From Echinicola arenosa (lineage in GTDB: Bacteria > Bacteroidota > Bacteroidia > Cytophagales > Cyclobacteriaceae), in contig NZ_JACYTQ010000002.1 in NCBI RefSeq assembly GCF_014841125.1, forward strand, positions 682,001-746,000: a stretch of DNA of 64,000 bases. The letters are read 5' to 3'. The stretch's first letter is position 1; each line of letters starts with the position of its first letter. The notes below the pieces were generated by a model. That model saw only the letters and a list, made by a program, of their open reading frames with translations, did not search any database and was not told the origin of the DNA. Below are positions 17,674 to 26,660 of the stretch, in pieces. A program made the translations under genes and the position numbers.

Positions 17674-18255
17674 ATGAATCAGTTTCAAGCGTATTTTAAT
17701 TTAGGGATAAAACATATTCTAGACCTAAATGGATTTGACCACATTTTATTCATCATTGCGCTTTGCGCTATTTATCTATTAAGGGATTGGAAAAAGATCC
17801 TTGTTTTGGTTACAGCCTTCACAATTGGGCATTCCATCACACTCGCGTTGGCAACCCTTAAGATCTTCAGTGTAAACTCCAACTTAATTGAATTTCTCAT
17901 TCCGGTGACCATTGCGGTGACCGCTTTCTTCAATATACTTAAACCACGACCTTCAAGTGGTAATGGCATTCAGGCAAACTATGTATTTGCCCTTTTCTTC
18001 GGCCTGATCCACGGACTTGGTTTCTCCAATTATTTAAGGTCTCTTTTAGGTAGGGAAAACTCTATTTGGGAACCTTTGTTGGCTTTCAACCTTGGTATTG
18101 AAGTAGGACAGTTGGCCATAGTTGCCATATTTATCATTGTATCTTCTATCGCCATTGGCATCCTTGGTGCCAATAGGAAAGAGTGGGCATTGGTCATCTC
18201 CTCTGTTGTACTCGGTATGGCCATTATGATGATCTTGGACGCGATATACTGGTAA
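17674..18255 (+). CDS. HupE/UreJ family membrane protein
   Basis: 193 residues from the ATG at 17674 (MNQFQAYFNLGIKHI, the usual family N-terminus); another in-frame ATG at 17641 would add 11 polar residues. Six hydrophobic segments. Family motifs: GFDHILFIIALCAIYLL, the second-helix motif FTIGHSITLALATL, and GLIHGLGFS, whose histidines are thought to bind metal. HupE and UreJ are accessory nickel (or cobalt) transporters for hydrogenase and urease; no hydrogenase or urease is seen here, so the metal and client are unknown. The DUF6702 gene is divergent on one side, the M1 zinc peptidase follows 90 bp downstream on the other. Confidence 0.85.
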   Translation: MNQFQAYFNLGIKHILDLNGFDHILFIIALCAIYLLRDWKKILVLVTAFTIGHSITLALATLKIFSVNSNLIEFLIPVTIAVTAFFNILKPRPSSGNGIQANYVFALFFGLIHGLGFSNYLRSLLGRENSIWEPLLAFNLGIEVGQLAIVAIFIIVSSIAIGILGANRKEWALVISSVVLGMAIMMILDAIYW

Positions 18256-18345
18256 GAAAATAACCCAAATAGCCATTTCTAATTGCTGACCTGATCGGCT
18301 TAGAAAAAGTTCTTAAACATATTCATAAAAACTCTAGAGGGATAT

Positions 18346-20676
18346 ATGAAAAGGATAATCCATTTATTAGCTATTAATTTGCTCCTGTTAGGCAATGTAT
18401 TTGCCCAGCACAGCGAACAAAACCATGCAGAGCGATTTGAACAATTAGGCAGCATGCTTCGCTCACCCAATGTCTACAGAGCAGCTTCTGGAGCACCAGG
18501 GCATTTATATTGGCAACAACAAGCCAATTATGAAATCTCAGTAGAACTAGATGACCAAAACCAAAGCATCAAAGGCACTGAAAAAGTCACCTACATTAAC
18601 AATTCTCCAGATGACCTAAGCTACCTTTGGATCCAGTTAGATCAAAATCAAAGGGCAAAAGATGCTGATAGCCAAAAGGCTAGTACAAGCAAAATCTATG
18701 AAAGGATGTCCTTGAGGCAATTGGAATCTATCCTTTGGCATGACCAAGACTTGGGATATAAAATCCACAGCGTAAAGGACATGAACGGCACAGACATTCC
18801 TGTTGCGATTAATAAAACCATGATGCGAGTAGATCTTCCAGAACCTCTTAAGGCTGGTGAAGAAGTGGAATTCGTCGTTGACTGGAGCTTTAACATTCAT
18901 GATAGAACCAGCTTTATAGGTGGAAGACCAGGGTATGAATATTTTGAGGAAGATGGCAACTACCTCTATACCATGGCCGAATGGTTCCCTAGAATGGCCG
19001 TTTACTCTGACTTCCAAGGCTGGCAAAACAAACAGTTCTATGGAAGTGGAGAATTTGCCCTTACCTTTGGAAACTACAAAGTAAGTATCACTGTCCCTGC
19101 AGATCATATGGTGGGCGCAACTGGTGTCCTAACCAATGCTGAAGAGGTTTTGAATGACACTGAACTGGACAGGTGGAACCAAGCTAAAGAAACTTTTGAT
19201 GAGCCAGTGGTAATCCGTACCCAAAAGGAAGCTGAGAAACTTGAAAAAGGAAAAGCTTCTGATATGAAAACCTGGGTTTTTGAAGCAGAAAACGTAAGGG
19301 ATTTTGCTTGGACTTCCTCTAGAAAGTTCATCTGGGACGCCATGGCTGTCAATGTGGGCAACAAAACGGCTATGGCCATGTCTTACTATGGTAAAGAAGC
19401 CAACCCACTTTGGGGGCAATACTCTACCAAGGTAGTGGCCCATACGCTGAAATCTTATTCTTCCAGAACTTTTGACTACCCATATCCTACAGCAATTTCT
19501 GTAGAGGCTGCCAATGGAATGGAATATCCAATGATCTGCTTCAACTACGGTAGACCTGATGCGGACGGCACCTATTCTGAAGCCATCAAAAACGGTATGA
19601 TCTCCGTGATCATTCACGAAGTTGGGCATAACTTCTTCCCCATGATTGTCAATTCTGACGAGCGTCAGTGGACTTGGATGGATGAAGGTTTGAACACCTT
19701 TATGCAATTCCTTGCAGAACAAGAGTGGGACAGAAACTATCCTTCCAGAAGAGGACCTGCCCATAAAATTGTGGATTACATGAAAGGCGAAAAACAGTAC
19801 TTGGAGCCCATCATGACCAATTCTGAGAACATTATTCAATTTGGATCAAATGCTTATGCCAAGCCAGCAACCGCATTGAACATTTTGAGAGAAACTGTAA
19901 TGGGAAGAGAGTTATTCGACTTTGCATTCAAACAATATGCACAAAGATGGAAATTCAAACACCCTACCCCAGCAGATTTTTTCAGAACTATGGAAGACGC
20001 TTCTGCTGTTGATTTGGACTGGTTCTGGAGAGGCTGGTTCTTTGGAACTGAACCAGTAGATATCGCTCTTGAAGAAGTGAAGTGGTACCAATTGGACAAC
20101 AGAACTCCAGCGGAAAAGAAAAAGGACGAAGCCTCAGCACATGAAAAGTATGAATCTTACGTTTCAAGAACCAAAAATGAAAAAGACATTACTGAGACAG
20201 TCATAGAGAAAGATCCGGGAACGAGAGACTTCTATAATAGCTATAACCAATTTTCAGTTACTCCAAGTGACGAAAAAGCGTATAAAAGCTTCGTATCCAA
20301 TTTGAATGAAAAAGAAAAAGAGCTTTTTAACAGTGGATTGAACTACTATGAAATCACCTTCAAAAATGTTGGTGGATTGGTAATGCCTTTAATCGTTCAG
20401 TTCAACTATGTTGACGGAACTTCAGAAGTGGAAAGAATTCCAGCCTATATCTGGAGAAAGAATGAAACAGAGGTCACTAAAGTATTCCCTAAGGAGAAAG
20501 AAATTGAATCCATCATTCTTGACCCTTATCGGGAAACAGCGGACATTGACGAGGAAAACAATTATTTCCCAAGAAAAGCACTTCCTTCTAGATTTGAACT
20601 GTTCCAAAGAGGAAACTCCCCAAGAGGCGCCTCTAGTGGCAGCAACCCTATGAAAGAAGCCAAAAAGAAAAACTAA
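18346..20676 (+). CDS. M1-family metallopeptidase (secreted aminopeptidase-like)
   Basis: 776 residues with a signal peptide (about 1-21, NVFAQ). N-terminal saddle-like beta domain, then a gluzincin core: HEVGHN at residues 424-429 gives His424 and His428 as zinc ligands and Glu425 as catalytic base; the third ligand is Glu447 in WMDEGLN, exactly 18 residues later. A helical C-terminal region follows (about 500-600) and the last 150 residues include a beta-rich segment and a basic tail. The usual GAMEN exopeptidase motif appears as ANGMEY. M1 enzymes remove N-terminal residues from peptides; the subgroup here is a periplasmic or outer-membrane one of Bacteroidota. Neighbours are HupE/UreJ and DUF6702; a terminator closes it. 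Confidence 0.92.
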   Translation: MKRIIHLLAINLLLLGNVFAQHSEQNHAERFEQLGSMLRSPNVYRAASGAPGHLYWQQQANYEISVELDDQNQSIKGTEKVTYINNSPDDLSYLWIQLDQNQRAKDADSQKASTSKIYERMSLRQLESILWHDQDLGYKIHSVKDMNGTDIPVAINKTMMRVDLPEPLKAGEEVEFVVDWSFNIHDRTSFIGGRPGYEYFEEDGNYLYTMAEWFPRMAVYSDFQGWQNKQFYGSGEFALTFGNYKVSITVPADHMVGATGVLTNAEEVLNDTELDRWNQAKETFDEPVVIRTQKEAEKLEKGKASDMKTWVFEAENVRDFAWTSSRKFIWDAMAVNVGNKTAMAMSYYGKEANPLWGQYSTKVVAHTLKSYSSRTFDYPYPTAISVEAANGMEYPMICFNYGRPDADGTYSEAIKNGMISVIIHEVGHNFFPMIVNSDERQWTWMDEGLNTFMQFLAEQEWDRNYPSRRGPAHKIVDYMKGEKQYLEPIMTNSENIIQFGSNAYAKPATALNILRETVMGRELFDFAFKQYAQRWKFKHPTPADFFRTMEDASAVDLDWFWRGWFFGTEPVDIALEEVKWYQLDNRTPAEKKKDEASAHEKYESYVSRTKNEKDITETVIEKDPGTRDFYNSYNQFSVTPSDEKAYKSFVSNLNEKEKELFNSGLNYYEITFKNVGGLVMPLIVQFNYVDGTSEVERIPAYIWRKNETEVTKVFPKEKEIESIILDPYRETADIDEENNYFPRKALPSRFELFQRGNSPRGASSGSNPMKEAKKKN

Positions 20677-20695
20677 CCTTTGAAAGGTTCACAAT

Positions 20696-20730
20696 AAAAT
20701 GGCCAGTCCTCCTAAGCACTGGCCATTTTT
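20696..20730. terminator. Bidirectional terminator after the M1 peptidase gene
   Basis: A 12-bp perfect stem (AAAATGGCCAGT / ACTGGCCATTTT) with a 10-nt loop, followed by a T run; it lies between the M1 gene and the convergent EEP-family gene. Confidence 0.85.
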
Positions 20731-20743
20731 ATACCCCAACTAT

Positions 20744-21646
20744 TTAATATTCATTCATGTCAAAATCCGCAACAACTGGATAGTGATCAGATAAATACCA
20801 ATTTTCTTCTCCGTTCGCTACATAGGCTTTGGTCAATTTACCCTGAAGATTCTCAGAGATCATGAGATAATCTATTCTTTCATTAGCAGGTATTTCAATG
20901 CCCTTTCTTTCCTTATCTGTCAGCACCATTGCAGGAAAGCTCTCCATCCCCTTCCCCGTTCGTTCTGACTGCCATACACTATCAAACAAGGGAAGACTCA
21001 TAAAACCTGCCATCACTGCATAATCCAACTGCATCTTCACAGCCATATTCCCATCTAGTCCTTTGTCTTTATTATTGTCCCAATCCTTTTGAAGCCAATC
21101 AGATTTTTCTTCATATAATGAAGCATCCAAGGGACTGTGTGTATTAAAATCCCCTAAAACCATCAAATCTTCATCTCTATCAATATAGCCTTGGATGTAG
21201 GCTTTTAAGATGTCCACCTCTTCCCTACGCCTTTTGATGCTACCAGGATGAAGGTGCACAACCAAATAATTAATTTCATTTATCTTCACATGTAAAGCCC
21301 CATGATGTAGATTGCCAAACAGTCTTGAAATTACGGTAATAGGACTTGAAGAGGTAATCCCGACAGAATATCCTGTGGTTTTCAAAAGTTCTGAATAAGG
21401 ATGTCCCCAAGACTCAGCATCCTCTTGCAGTTTTTCAGGAGTATAACCGCACAATTCCTGAAGTGCTACCACCTCTGGATTTTGTTCATCGACCCAATTA
21501 CAAAGTTGCTTTCGTCTTAAAGTGTCCTTACCCCAGTCATAACCATTCCAAATATTATAACTGATCACTTTTAGTTTCTCATCGCTTTGACCAAAGGATT
21601 GAAAGCATGCAAAAACAATAAGTATTAGTAAGATTTTTCTTTTCAT
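20744..21646 (-). CDS. Exported endonuclease/exonuclease/phosphatase-family protein
   Basis: 300 residues with a signal peptide (1-19, CFQSFGQ). The EEP fold is shown by its ordered motifs: ISYNIWNG near the mature N-terminus, QELCGY (metal-binding Glu), VVHLHPG, GDFNTHSP (catalytic Asp/Asn) and SDHYPVVADF at the C-terminus. This superfamily includes DNase I-like nucleases, sphingomyelinases and inositol phosphatases; secretion and length fit any of these, and I cannot choose. The N-terminal Asn and final Asp-His are intact, so it should be an active metal-dependent phosphodiesterase or phosphomonoesterase. Monocistronic. Confidence 0.85.
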   Translation of the reverse strand: MKRKILLILIVFACFQSFGQSDEKLKVISYNIWNGYDWGKDTLRRKQLCNWVDEQNPEVVALQELCGYTPEKLQEDAESWGHPYSELLKTTGYSVGITSSSPITVISRLFGNLHHGALHVKINEINYLVVHLHPGSIKRRREEVDILKAYIQGYIDRDEDLMVLGDFNTHSPLDASLYEEKSDWLQKDWDNNKDKGLDGNMAVKMQLDYAVMAGFMSLPLFDSVWQSERTGKGMESFPAMVLTDKERKGIEIPANERIDYLMISENLQGKLTKAYVANGEENWYLSDHYPVVADFDMNEY

Positions 21647-21770
21647 AATACTACTAATGTATTATTTTTTACTTTAAGACCAGTTTCTTGATATTATCTT
21701 TTTATGATGTTTAACCTGGTAAAGAGTATTTTGAGAAAATTATACCAAGATGGTTTTCTCCACAAAAAAA

Positions 21771-21794
21771 GCCTCACCCTTAGAAGGATGAGGC
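21771..21794 (-). terminator. Terminator of the glnK-amt operon
   Basis: Hairpin with an 11-bp stem containing one mismatch and a 3-nt loop (GCCTCACCCTT / AAGGATGAGGC), followed on the minus strand by a run of seven T. It is 49 bp beyond the amt stop codon. Confidence 0.75.
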
Positions 21795-21842
21795 ATGGTT
21801 TACTAGTGGTAAAAACTTTATTTAAAATTTTTGAATCATGTA

Positions 21843-23075
21843 CTAGTCTTTAGTAGCGAAGTCGGGATAAGCCCTCATGCTGTGCTCATTGATATCCAAA
21901 CCTTCCACTTCTTCTTGTTCATGGACACGAATACCCACCGTTTTTTTCATGGAATAGAATATGACAAAGCTAAACACCAAGCAGAAAGCACCAACAGCAC
22001 CTATACCGATCAGCTGTGACATCAACTGAGAAAATCCAGCTAAATCTCCGAAGATCCCTACAGCCAAAGTCCCCCAAATACCACCTACTAGGTGAACTGA
22101 GATCGCACCTACCGGATCATCCACTTTCACTTTATCAAAGAATACTACAGCAAAAACAACCAAAGCACCTCCCACAAATCCAATAATGGCTGCTTCTCCC
22201 ACTCCCATCAAATCTGCACCGGCAGTGATTCCCACTAAGCCTGCCAAAACACCATTTAATACCATGGTTATATCATACGACTTGAACTTCCAGTAAGAAA
22301 AGATGAGTGCACCAAAAGCACCAGCTGCTCCTGCAATGGAAGTGGTCACAAAGACCTTGGACACCAATCCAGGGTCTGCAGACAATACAGAACCTCCGTT
22401 GAAGCCAAACCAGCCAAACCATAACAAGAAAACGCCTATTACGGCCATTGGAATATTATGTCCCGGAATGGCATTCATTCCTTTATCCGTATATTTACCG
22501 ATTCTTGGCCCTAACAAGTAAGCTCCGACCAATGCACCCCAGCCACCTACAGAGTGGACAATAGTTGAACCAGCAAAATCATAAAATGGAGTACTTAATG
22601 TATCCAAAAATCCTCCACCCCATTTCCACATCCCTACGATTGGATAACAAATGGCTACATATAATGTAGAGAAAATAATAAACGGACCTAGTTTGATTCT
22701 TTCAGCTACTGCACCAGAAACGATGGTTGCAGCAGTAGCGGCGAACATTGCCTGAAAAATAAAATCAGTAAAAAAAGTATAGCCTTCATTATAAGCAAAG
22801 CTATCCCAGCCTTCTGGTAAGCTTAGGCCAATCCCACTGATTCCAAAGAAACCTCCTGCAAAAGATTCTCCTGGGTACATTAAGTTAAAACCTACAAAAG
22901 CGTAAGTCAGTAATCCCATAGCTGGAATAATGGTATTTTTAAATAGAATGTTAACGGTATTTTTTGCTCTGGTAAGGCCAGCTTCCAAGGCTGCAAAGCC
23001 TAGGTGCATGATAAATACCAGAATTGTGGCTACCATCATCCACACATTATTGATGGTAAATAATTCTTGAGTCAT
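21843..23075 (-). CDS. amt: Ammonium transporter (Amt family)
   Basis: 410 residues, eleven hydrophobic helices. The N-terminal MHLGFAALEAGLTRAKN, the FAGSTIVHSVGGWGAL segment and VHLVGGIWGTLA contain the two pore histidines of the Amt 'twin-His' site; the IGGG/FWFGW-type selectivity residues also appear (LLWFGWFGFNGGS). It conducts ammonium or ammonia across the inner membrane. It lies 53 bp downstream of glnK in the same direction, the standard arrangement, and its product is expected to be blocked by the P-II protein when nitrogen is plentiful. The C-terminal tail has the conserved acidic segment and is of normal length. Confidence 0.97.
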   Translation of the reverse strand: MTQELFTINNVWMMVATILVFIMHLGFAALEAGLTRAKNTVNILFKNTIIPAMGLLTYAFVGFNLMYPGESFAGGFFGISGIGLSLPEGWDSFAYNEGYTFFTDFIFQAMFAATAATIVSGAVAERIKLGPFIIFSTLYVAICYPIVGMWKWGGGFLDTLSTPFYDFAGSTIVHSVGGWGALVGAYLLGPRIGKYTDKGMNAIPGHNIPMAVIGVFLLWFGWFGFNGGSVLSADPGLVSKVFVTTSIAGAAGAFGALIFSYWKFKSYDITMVLNGVLAGLVGITAGADLMGVGEAAIIGFVGGALVVFAVVFFDKVKVDDPVGAISVHLVGGIWGTLAVGIFGDLAGFSQLMSQLIGIGAVGAFCLVFSFVIFYSMKKTVGIRVHEQEEVEGLDINEHSMRAYPDFATKD

Positions 23076-23128
23076 TTGAATGGGTAATTTTATAATTAAT
23101 TTAGATTATCCTGTTTGGGATGATAATA

Positions 23129-23467
23129 TTAAAGGGCTGAAGCACCTGTATCTTCGTTTCTGACCCTATAAGCCTTCAAAACATCAGTGACAAAGATTTT
23201 TCCATCACCTATTTCACCAGTACGGCCTTCTTTAAGGATACAGTTAACTACATCATCTACGAGATCCTCGGTAACCACAATTTCCAATTTGGTTCTTGGA
23301 ATATAGGCCGGCTCATAAGCTACGCCCCTGTATTTTTCCATCTTTGCATGCTCCAGCCCCATACCCTTCACTTCATAAAAAGTAAGGAATTTTACGCCTA
23401 AAGCAGCAATACATTTGTGAATCACCTCAAATCGAGAAGTTCTAATAATTGCTTCAACTTTTTTCAT
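23129..23467 (-). CDS. glnK: P-II family nitrogen regulatory protein
   Basis: 112 residues, the standard P-II length. It senses ATP/ADP and 2-oxoglutarate and gates the Amt channel encoded just downstream. Seen: N-terminal KKVEAIIRTSRFEVIHKCI; T-loop with EKYRGVAYEPAYIPRTKLEI, in which the Tyr of VAYEP is at the place of the uridylylated Tyr51; B-loop GRTGEIGDGKIFV and the C-loop (AYRVRNEDTGASAL). Called glnK rather than glnB only because it is paired with amt. First gene of the operon, with a -7 box 60 bp upstream. Confidence 0.95.
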   Translation of the reverse strand: MKKVEAIIRTSRFEVIHKCIAALGVKFLTFYEVKGMGLEHAKMEKYRGVAYEPAYIPRTKLEIVVTEDLVDDVVNCILKEGRTGEIGDGKIFVTDVLKAYRVRNEDTGASAL

Positions 23468-23770
23468 TTTATTTAATCGACAAACTGATTGGTTGTATTT
23501 TACACCGGTTTTTCCGGATTCGGATGCAAATCTAGCAAATCAGATTATTTTTCACACCATAGAATATTACTTTTTTAACAAAAACTCAGAATTTTGATCT
23601 TAAATCACACCAAACAATGCTCGAAAAGCTGCCTTTTTTTAGAATTCGGCATAAATACCACCCCTTTTTCCTGTTTTTCTATTTTTCCCCCACCTTTATG
23701 GCCTCTTAAAAAGATTATCTTAATTTTAGGCACCGAAACGAACTAGATTCAAAAGTCAACATTCAACTTC
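23468..23770. other. Divergent intergenic region glnK / nucleotidyltransferase, 303 bp
   Basis: Contains the glnK -7 box and nothing else I can define. The half nearer the nucleotidyltransferase is T-rich without a full TAnnTTTG match. Confidence 0.4.
23527..23534 (-). promoter_or_regulatory. -7 box of glnK-amt
   Basis: TAGATTTG on the minus strand fits TAnnTTTG; it lies 60 bp upstream of the glnK ATG. A small CCGG-T5-CCGG repeat sits between it and the gene. No sigma-54 type GG-N10-GC element was recognised. Confidence 0.45.
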
Positions 23771-24673
23771 ATGACAAAACCTACACTTTTAATACTGGCT
23801 GCCGGCATTGGCAGTAGATACGGAGGCAATAAACAAATAGACGGCTTTGGCCCCAAAGGAGAAACTATCATTGAATATTCCATCTTTGATGCTATCCGAG
23901 CTGGTTTTGGAAAAGTTATTTTTATCGTTCGCCAAGAAATCTTGGAACTCGTGAAAGAAATATTCCTGCCGAAACTTGAAGGAAAAATTGAAGTAGATTT
24001 TGTGGTTCAGTCATTGGACAGCATGGTGCCTGAAGAGTACCGTCATCCTGAACGCAAAAAACCGTACGGCACTGGGCACGCGGTTTTATGTGCCAAAGAT
24101 GCCATCAAAGAGCCTTTTGCAGTCATTAATGCTGACGATTTCTATGGCAAAGAGGCTTTTCAGGAGCTTGGAAACTTTCTTATTGAGGATGTAAAATCGG
24201 ACCTTCATTGCATGGTTGGCTATGCTCTGAAAAACGTACTTTCAGAGCACGGTACCGTGAGTCGCGGCGTTTGTGAAACAAACGAAAACTTTCAGCTAAT
24301 CGGAATGACAGAGCGTACTTCCATTGCAAGAGAAGGAGAAAAGATATTCAGTAGAGGAGAAGAAGAACCTTTAGAAATTGCCCCTGACACGCCTGTTTCA
24401 ATGAATTGTTGGGGATTCCACCCGTCTTTCTTTGAGGAAGCCGAAAGAATTTGGAATGCTTTCTTGCCCGAGCATAAAGACAACATTAAATCCGAATTCT
24501 ATATTCCCTCGATAGCCAATACACTTATTGAAGAACACAAGGCCAATATTGTCATACTCGAAGGAGGTAAAACTTGGTTTGGAGTAACTTACCCAGAAGA
24601 CAAACCAATAGTCGTAAAAGCGTTGCAGAAACTCCATGATAATGGAGATTATCCAGAAAACCTTTGGGAATAA
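23771..24673 (+). CDS. Sugar-phosphate nucleotidyltransferase (NTP_transferase fold)
   Basis: 300 residues with a GlmU/RmlA-type N-terminal motif, LAAGIGSRYGGNKQIDGFGP, in place of the common GxGTRxxPxT, and the following GETIIEYSIFDAI. The metal-binding Asp lies in INADDFYG (about residue 118). This variant, with SRYGG, is widespread in Bacteroidota and is usually annotated only as nucleotidyltransferase; it should transfer an NMP from an NTP to a sugar phosphate or similar substrate. There is no sugar-pathway partner next to it, so the substrate is open. Soluble, no signal peptide. The next gene (DoxX) follows 137 bp later in the same direction. Confidence 0.85.
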   Translation: MTKPTLLILAAGIGSRYGGNKQIDGFGPKGETIIEYSIFDAIRAGFGKVIFIVRQEILELVKEIFLPKLEGKIEVDFVVQSLDSMVPEEYRHPERKKPYGTGHAVLCAKDAIKEPFAVINADDFYGKEAFQELGNFLIEDVKSDLHCMVGYALKNVLSEHGTVSRGVCETNENFQLIGMTERTSIAREGEKIFSRGEEEPLEIAPDTPVSMNCWGFHPSFFEEAERIWNAFLPEHKDNIKSEFYIPSIANTLIEEHKANIVILEGGKTWFGVTYPEDKPIVVKALQKLHDNGDYPENLWE

Positions 24674-24810
24674 TGCCACAAAATAAGGTAACGAACTCCA
24701 AAGGCCTTTTTCAGATTTAAGGCGATTATAATTGGGGACTAGTTTTTGTTTAATCCAACAGATTCACAAAATCAGCGTTTAGATTATAGATTAAGACAAT
24801 TCCTTATAAA

Positions 24811-25230
24811 ATGAAGAAAATTCTTTTTTCCAATAACCCCATAGCCAGTAGCCTAGCACTCTTAATCCTTCGCGTCGGCACTGCAGCCATGATGATGACT
24901 CATGGATGGACCAAAATCATTAATTTCAGCGAATACCTCACCAAGTTTCCTGATCCATTGGGACTGGGAACTGCTGTTTCCCTTCAATTGGTCGTTTTCG
25001 CAGAATTCTTTTGTGCTATACTTTTGGGGCTGGGCTTTATGACAAGAATTGTATTGATCCCATTAATCATTACCATGCTGGTAGCTGCCTTTGTGATCCA
25101 TGCGGGTGATCCATTTGGCAGTAAGGAATTATCCCTGCTTTATGTTACGGCTTTTGTTACCCTGTTTTTGGCAGGTCCAGGAAGCATCTCGATGGATGCA
25201 CAGATTTTAAAGAAAAATAGATATAGATAG
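24811..25230 (+). CDS. DoxX family membrane protein
   Basis: 139 residues with four hydrophobic segments. The N-terminal helix LALLILRVGTAAMMMTHGWTK and the later FAEFFCAILLGLGFMTR match the DoxX family. DoxX members are small membrane proteins tied to thiosulfate:quinone oxidation, thiol stress or unknown redox roles; nothing nearby narrows this. A second, distinct DoxX-like protein occurs in the cassette near 52.3 kb. It ends with a strong terminator. Confidence 0.82.
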   Translation: MKKILFSNNPIASSLALLILRVGTAAMMMTHGWTKIINFSEYLTKFPDPLGLGTAVSLQLVVFAEFFCAILLGLGFMTRIVLIPLIITMLVAAFVIHAGDPFGSKELSLLYVTAFVTLFLAGPGSISMDAQILKKNRYR

Positions 25231-25231
25231 A

Positions 25232-25262
25232 AAAAAATCCCAGATCTCCCCGGGATTTTTTT
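25232..25262. terminator. Bidirectional terminator between DoxX gene and kmo
   Basis: Stem AAAAAATCCC / GGGATTTTTT with a 10-nt loop, directly between the convergent stop codons. Confidence 0.8.
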
Positions 25263-26618
25263 CTATACCATTTTAGCCGTTTCTATCTGACTGATAATAT
25301 CCTCATAATTCACTTCGTGCCAATTCTGCATAATAAGGGGATCAGACATTACCTTGTCCATCACTTCATTTTGAAGTTGACCTTGCGCATAAGCATCAGA
25401 ATATTTCATATCAGAAAAAGTCACCATTGTATAAAGCGGAATCCATTCTTTAGGATGCAGTTCGTGAAGCTTAGCTTCTATCCTTTTACGAATGATAAAT
25501 TTAGGATTGGAAACACTGTCCCTCATCTCTATAAAGTTGTCGCGAGCCATTTGACTGATGGCATCAGTATCAGGCTTTCTTACTTTTTGGAATTTTTCAA
25601 ATACCAACTCCCAAGAGGTTGTTCCATATTTTTCGATTAAGCCATCCAAAATATAACAATCCTCAAAACCACAATTCATCCCCTGTCCAAAGAAAGGCAC
25701 CATTGCATGGCAGGCATCCCCAATAAGCAGGGACTTGTTCATCAACCATGGAAAACACTCCACGTTGATCAAGGAGCTAGTAGGGTTATCAAAAAACTCC
25801 TGTACCAAATTTGGCATAAGTAAAAATGCATCATCGAAGAAAGTCCTGAATACACTCTCCACATCACTTTTGTCATTGATTTTATCAAAGCAGACCTTTG
25901 CTCCATCAAAAGGCAAGAAAAGCGTACAGGTAAATGACTTGTCCGGATTGGGCAGTGCAATCAACATAAACATTCCTCGAGGCCAAATATGAAGGGCATT
26001 TGGGTCCATCGCAAACTCTCCTTCAGCCGTAGGTGGAATCGTAAGCTCCTTATAACCATGAGAAATATACTCCTGCTTATAGTTAAGTCTGGTTTGCTTT
26101 TGCATTGCATCCCTCAAAGAGGAATACGCACCATCAGCTCCAATGATCACATCTGATTGCTTTTCCAACTTCTCCCCATTAGGAAGAGAAAAGTTCATAG
26201 TTGTTTTCGAGATATCTATTTCCTCACAGAAATATTCAAAGTTCAGTTTTACTCCTTCCTTTTCAGCCTCATCCACCAACAAATGGTTGAATTTACCTCT
26301 TGAAATGGAGTAGATCGCTTGGTTTTCCTTACCATAAGGCAAAAAAGAGGTCTCCCCATGTTCATCGTGAATTCTTCTACCATACATAGGAATGGCAAAA
26401 GGAGCGACTTTTTCCCTAAGTCCTATTTTGTCCAAAGCCTTCCAGCCTCGGTCACTTAGGGCCATATTGATGGACCTGCCCTCCGTAGCATTTTTCTTAT
26501 CCCTCAGGTCAGGGCGTTTTTCGTATAGCGATACATTTAATCCTTTTTTCTGAAGATAAATACCTAGAAGAGAACCGATCAATCCGGCCCCGATAATGCT
26601 TACATCATTATTCTTCAT
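25263..26618 (-). CDS. kmo: Kynurenine 3-monooxygenase
   Basis: FAD- and NADPH-dependent hydroxylation of L-kynurenine to 3-hydroxykynurenine. 451 residues from the ATG at 26618 (an in-frame GTG lies one codon earlier). N-terminal Rossmann motif IIGAGLIGSLLGIYLQKKG; NATEGRSINMALSDRGW, specific to KMO; the second FAD motif LIGDACHAMVPFFGQGMN with CGFED after it; C-terminal region rich in aromatic residues. The catalytic order of the pathway is kmo, kynU, then dioxygenase; all three are here as one minus-strand group in the reverse order of transcription. KMO follows kynU by 42 bp. Confidence 0.95.
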   Translation of the reverse strand: MKNNDVSIIGAGLIGSLLGIYLQKKGLNVSLYEKRPDLRDKKNATEGRSINMALSDRGWKALDKIGLREKVAPFAIPMYGRRIHDEHGETSFLPYGKENQAIYSISRGKFNHLLVDEAEKEGVKLNFEYFCEEIDISKTTMNFSLPNGEKLEKQSDVIIGADGAYSSLRDAMQKQTRLNYKQEYISHGYKELTIPPTAEGEFAMDPNALHIWPRGMFMLIALPNPDKSFTCTLFLPFDGAKVCFDKINDKSDVESVFRTFFDDAFLLMPNLVQEFFDNPTSSLINVECFPWLMNKSLLIGDACHAMVPFFGQGMNCGFEDCYILDGLIEKYGTTSWELVFEKFQKVRKPDTDAISQMARDNFIEMRDSVSNPKFIIRKRIEAKLHELHPKEWIPLYTMVTFSDMKYSDAYAQGQLQNEVMDKVMSDPLIMQNWHEVNYEDIISQIETAKMV

Positions 26619-26660
26619 CACTTATTGTGCTATTAATAGGTTTGATATAGGTTCTACTTT

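Noticed and set aside
19129-19839. Long minus-strand frame antisense to the M1 peptidase gene
   Set aside because: Antisense shadow of a well-supported gene.
23468-23620. Possible sigma-54/NtrC promoter upstream of glnK
   Set aside because: No GG-N10-GC arrangement found; a TAGATTTG -7 box explains transcription.
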